DNA from: an uncultured Phascolarctobacterium sp.
Lineage (GTDB): Bacteria; Bacillota; Negativicutes; Acidaminococcales; Acidaminococcaceae
Assembly (NCBI GenBank): GCA_949287345.1
Contig: CASEGD010000131.1
Coordinates: 1-6,398 of the forward strand
DNA: 6,398 nucleotides
Reading direction: 5' to 3'
Part shown: one piece after another, positions 5,809 through 6,398 of the stretch
Layout of the letters: each line of letters opens with the position of its first letter
Position numbering within the stretch: position 1 is the stretch's first letter
The notes under the pieces: model-generated
Told to the model about the DNA's origin: nothing
What the model saw: only the letters and a program-made list of their open reading frames with translations
Database searches by the model: none
Program-made: the position numbers and the translations under genes

Positions 5809-6306
5809 ATGAAAAACTACACGCAGACACAAAAAGTAACTATCGCGGGCATTGCCATTGCCCTGTACATTGTAATAATGATGTGCACGCAGACCTTTGC
5901 CTTCGGGCAGTATCAGGTGCGCATTGCCACGGCCATGTACGGTTTAAGCGCCATCTTTCCGTTTTTAATTGTGCCGTTTGGCGTGGCCAATGTCATCAGC
6001 AATACGCTTATGGGCGGGCTTGGGCCTTTGGATATGATTGGCGGCGGCATTGTCGGCATTTTAACAACATCCGTTATCGTGCTTGCCAAACGTTTCGGTT
6101 GCGGCAACTGGTGCATTTTGCTGGCGATAACGCTCATCCCCGGGCTGGGTGTGCCGGTGTGGCTTTCCATCATTCTGGATTTGCCGTATTGGCTTTTGGC
6201 GTCCACCGTTGTGGTGGGGCAGTTTGTTTGCGGTCTTGCCGGTATGGCGCTGGTAACCGCGCTTGAAAAAACGTTCGCCGTCAGTGTTGCGGCAGAAAGG
6301 AAATAA
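5809..6306 (+). CDS. queT: QueT-family (DUF988) queuosine-precursor transporter, ECF S component
   Basis: This small membrane protein is predicted to be the substrate-binding (S) subunit of an energy-coupling-factor importer for queuosine precursors. It has 165 residues, mostly hydrophobic, with about five or six membrane segments. The QueT/DUF988 signature is visible: FGQYQVRIATAMYGL (32-46) followed by NTLMGGLGPLDMIGGG (65-80). The start is a tandem ATGATG directly after the queC stop. GAGGAG (5797-5802), inside the queC end, is 3 nt from the first ATG (5806) and 6 nt from the second (5809), so the second is preferred. No ECF ATPase or T subunit is in the window; such S proteins usually share a module encoded elsewhere. 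Assignment rests on these motifs plus placement between queC and queF behind a preQ1 riboswitch. The exact substrate cannot be read from sequence. Confidence 0.88.
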   Translation: MKNYTQTQKVTIAGIAIALYIVIMMCTQTFAFGQYQVRIATAMYGLSAIFPFLIVPFGVANVISNTLMGGLGPLDMIGGGIVGILTTSVIVLAKRFGCGNWCILLAITLIPGLGVPVWLSIILDLPYWLLASTVVVGQFVCGLAGMALVTALEKTFAVSVAAERK

Positions 6307-6308
6307 AC

Positions 6309-6398
6309 ATGACATCAGGAAGAAGCAAAGAAGAATTACAAGGTGTCGGCCTTTTGGGGCATAAAACCGATTACCCGACCGATTACGCGCCGCAGGTT
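6309..6398 (+). CDS. queF: NADPH-dependent preQ0 reductase QueF, 5' end only
   Basis: The first 30 codons are visible, running off the window edge with no stop. AAAGGA (6296-6301) lies 7 nt before the ATG, which is two bases after the queT stop. The N-terminus reads MTSGRSKEELQGVGLLGHKT and continues to DYAPQV. This matches the start of short, B. subtilis-type QueF (ELEGVTLLG, then EYAPEV). QueF reduces the nitrile of preQ0 to the aminomethyl group of preQ1, the step after QueC. The catalytic Cys and Asp lie beyond the window, so activity cannot be judged here, but short match and operon context together make the call firm. Confidence 0.85.
   Translation, partial: MTSGRSKEELQGVGLLGHKTDYPTDYAPQV

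Noticed and set aside
5883..6266. 127-codon + strand open frame in another phase of queT
   Set aside because: It overlaps the well-supported QueT membrane protein; the alternative translation is His/Arg/Cys-rich with no motif.
1..6398. CRISPR, tRNA, mobile element or phage signatures
   Set aside because: No regularly spaced direct repeats, cloverleaf, transposase motif or terminal inverted repeats were seen; the region reads as core genome throughout.

Overview
The window looks like chromosomal DNA from a Firmicutes-type bacterium. By gene style it is most likely a Negativicutes member (Acidaminococcaceae/Phascolarctobacterium-like). The hints are strong GGAGG Shine-Dalgarno sites, a type-I preQ1 riboswitch, a QueT-family (DUF988) transporter, a B. 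subtilis-like QueF start, intermediate GC judged by eye, and a putative exported lipoprotein. The taxon is an inference; no rRNA or marker gene is present. All supported genes are on the + strand and coding density is very high.

Region 1 (1-4180) is the distal part of a phosphate-uptake and phosphate-sensing operon: the 3' end of pstA (permease), pstB (ATPase), phoU (regulator of Pst and of the kinase), a PhoB/PhoP-type OmpR-family response regulator, and a PhoR-type sensor kinase. Every junction overlaps (1, 1, 29 and 11 nt), so the five genes form one translationally coupled chain. It ends in a clear intrinsic terminator at 4218-4247.

Region 2 (4248-4949) is a monocistronic-looking unit. 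A near-consensus sigma-70/SigA promoter begins three bases after the terminator's T-run and drives a 211-residue exported protein with a lipobox. I do not recognise its family.

Region 3 (4950-6398) is a queuosine (7-deazaguanine) operon: promoter, preQ1-I riboswitch aptamer, an extra hairpin, an intrinsic terminator, then queC, queT and the first 30 codons of queF. QueC makes preQ0, QueF reduces preQ0 to preQ1, and QueT is the membrane subunit predicted to import queuosine precursors. The riboswitch would close the loop by stopping transcription when preQ1 is plentiful. The 5' strand of aptamer stem P1 can pair with the 5' arm of the terminator, which gives an explicit sequence-level model for the switch.

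I found no tRNA, rRNA, CRISPR, insertion sequence or phage gene, and no convincing minus-strand gene. The window is mostly ordinary core genome. The least explained items are the unknown lipoprotein, the palindrome over the queC promoter, and the architecture of the riboswitch expression platform.
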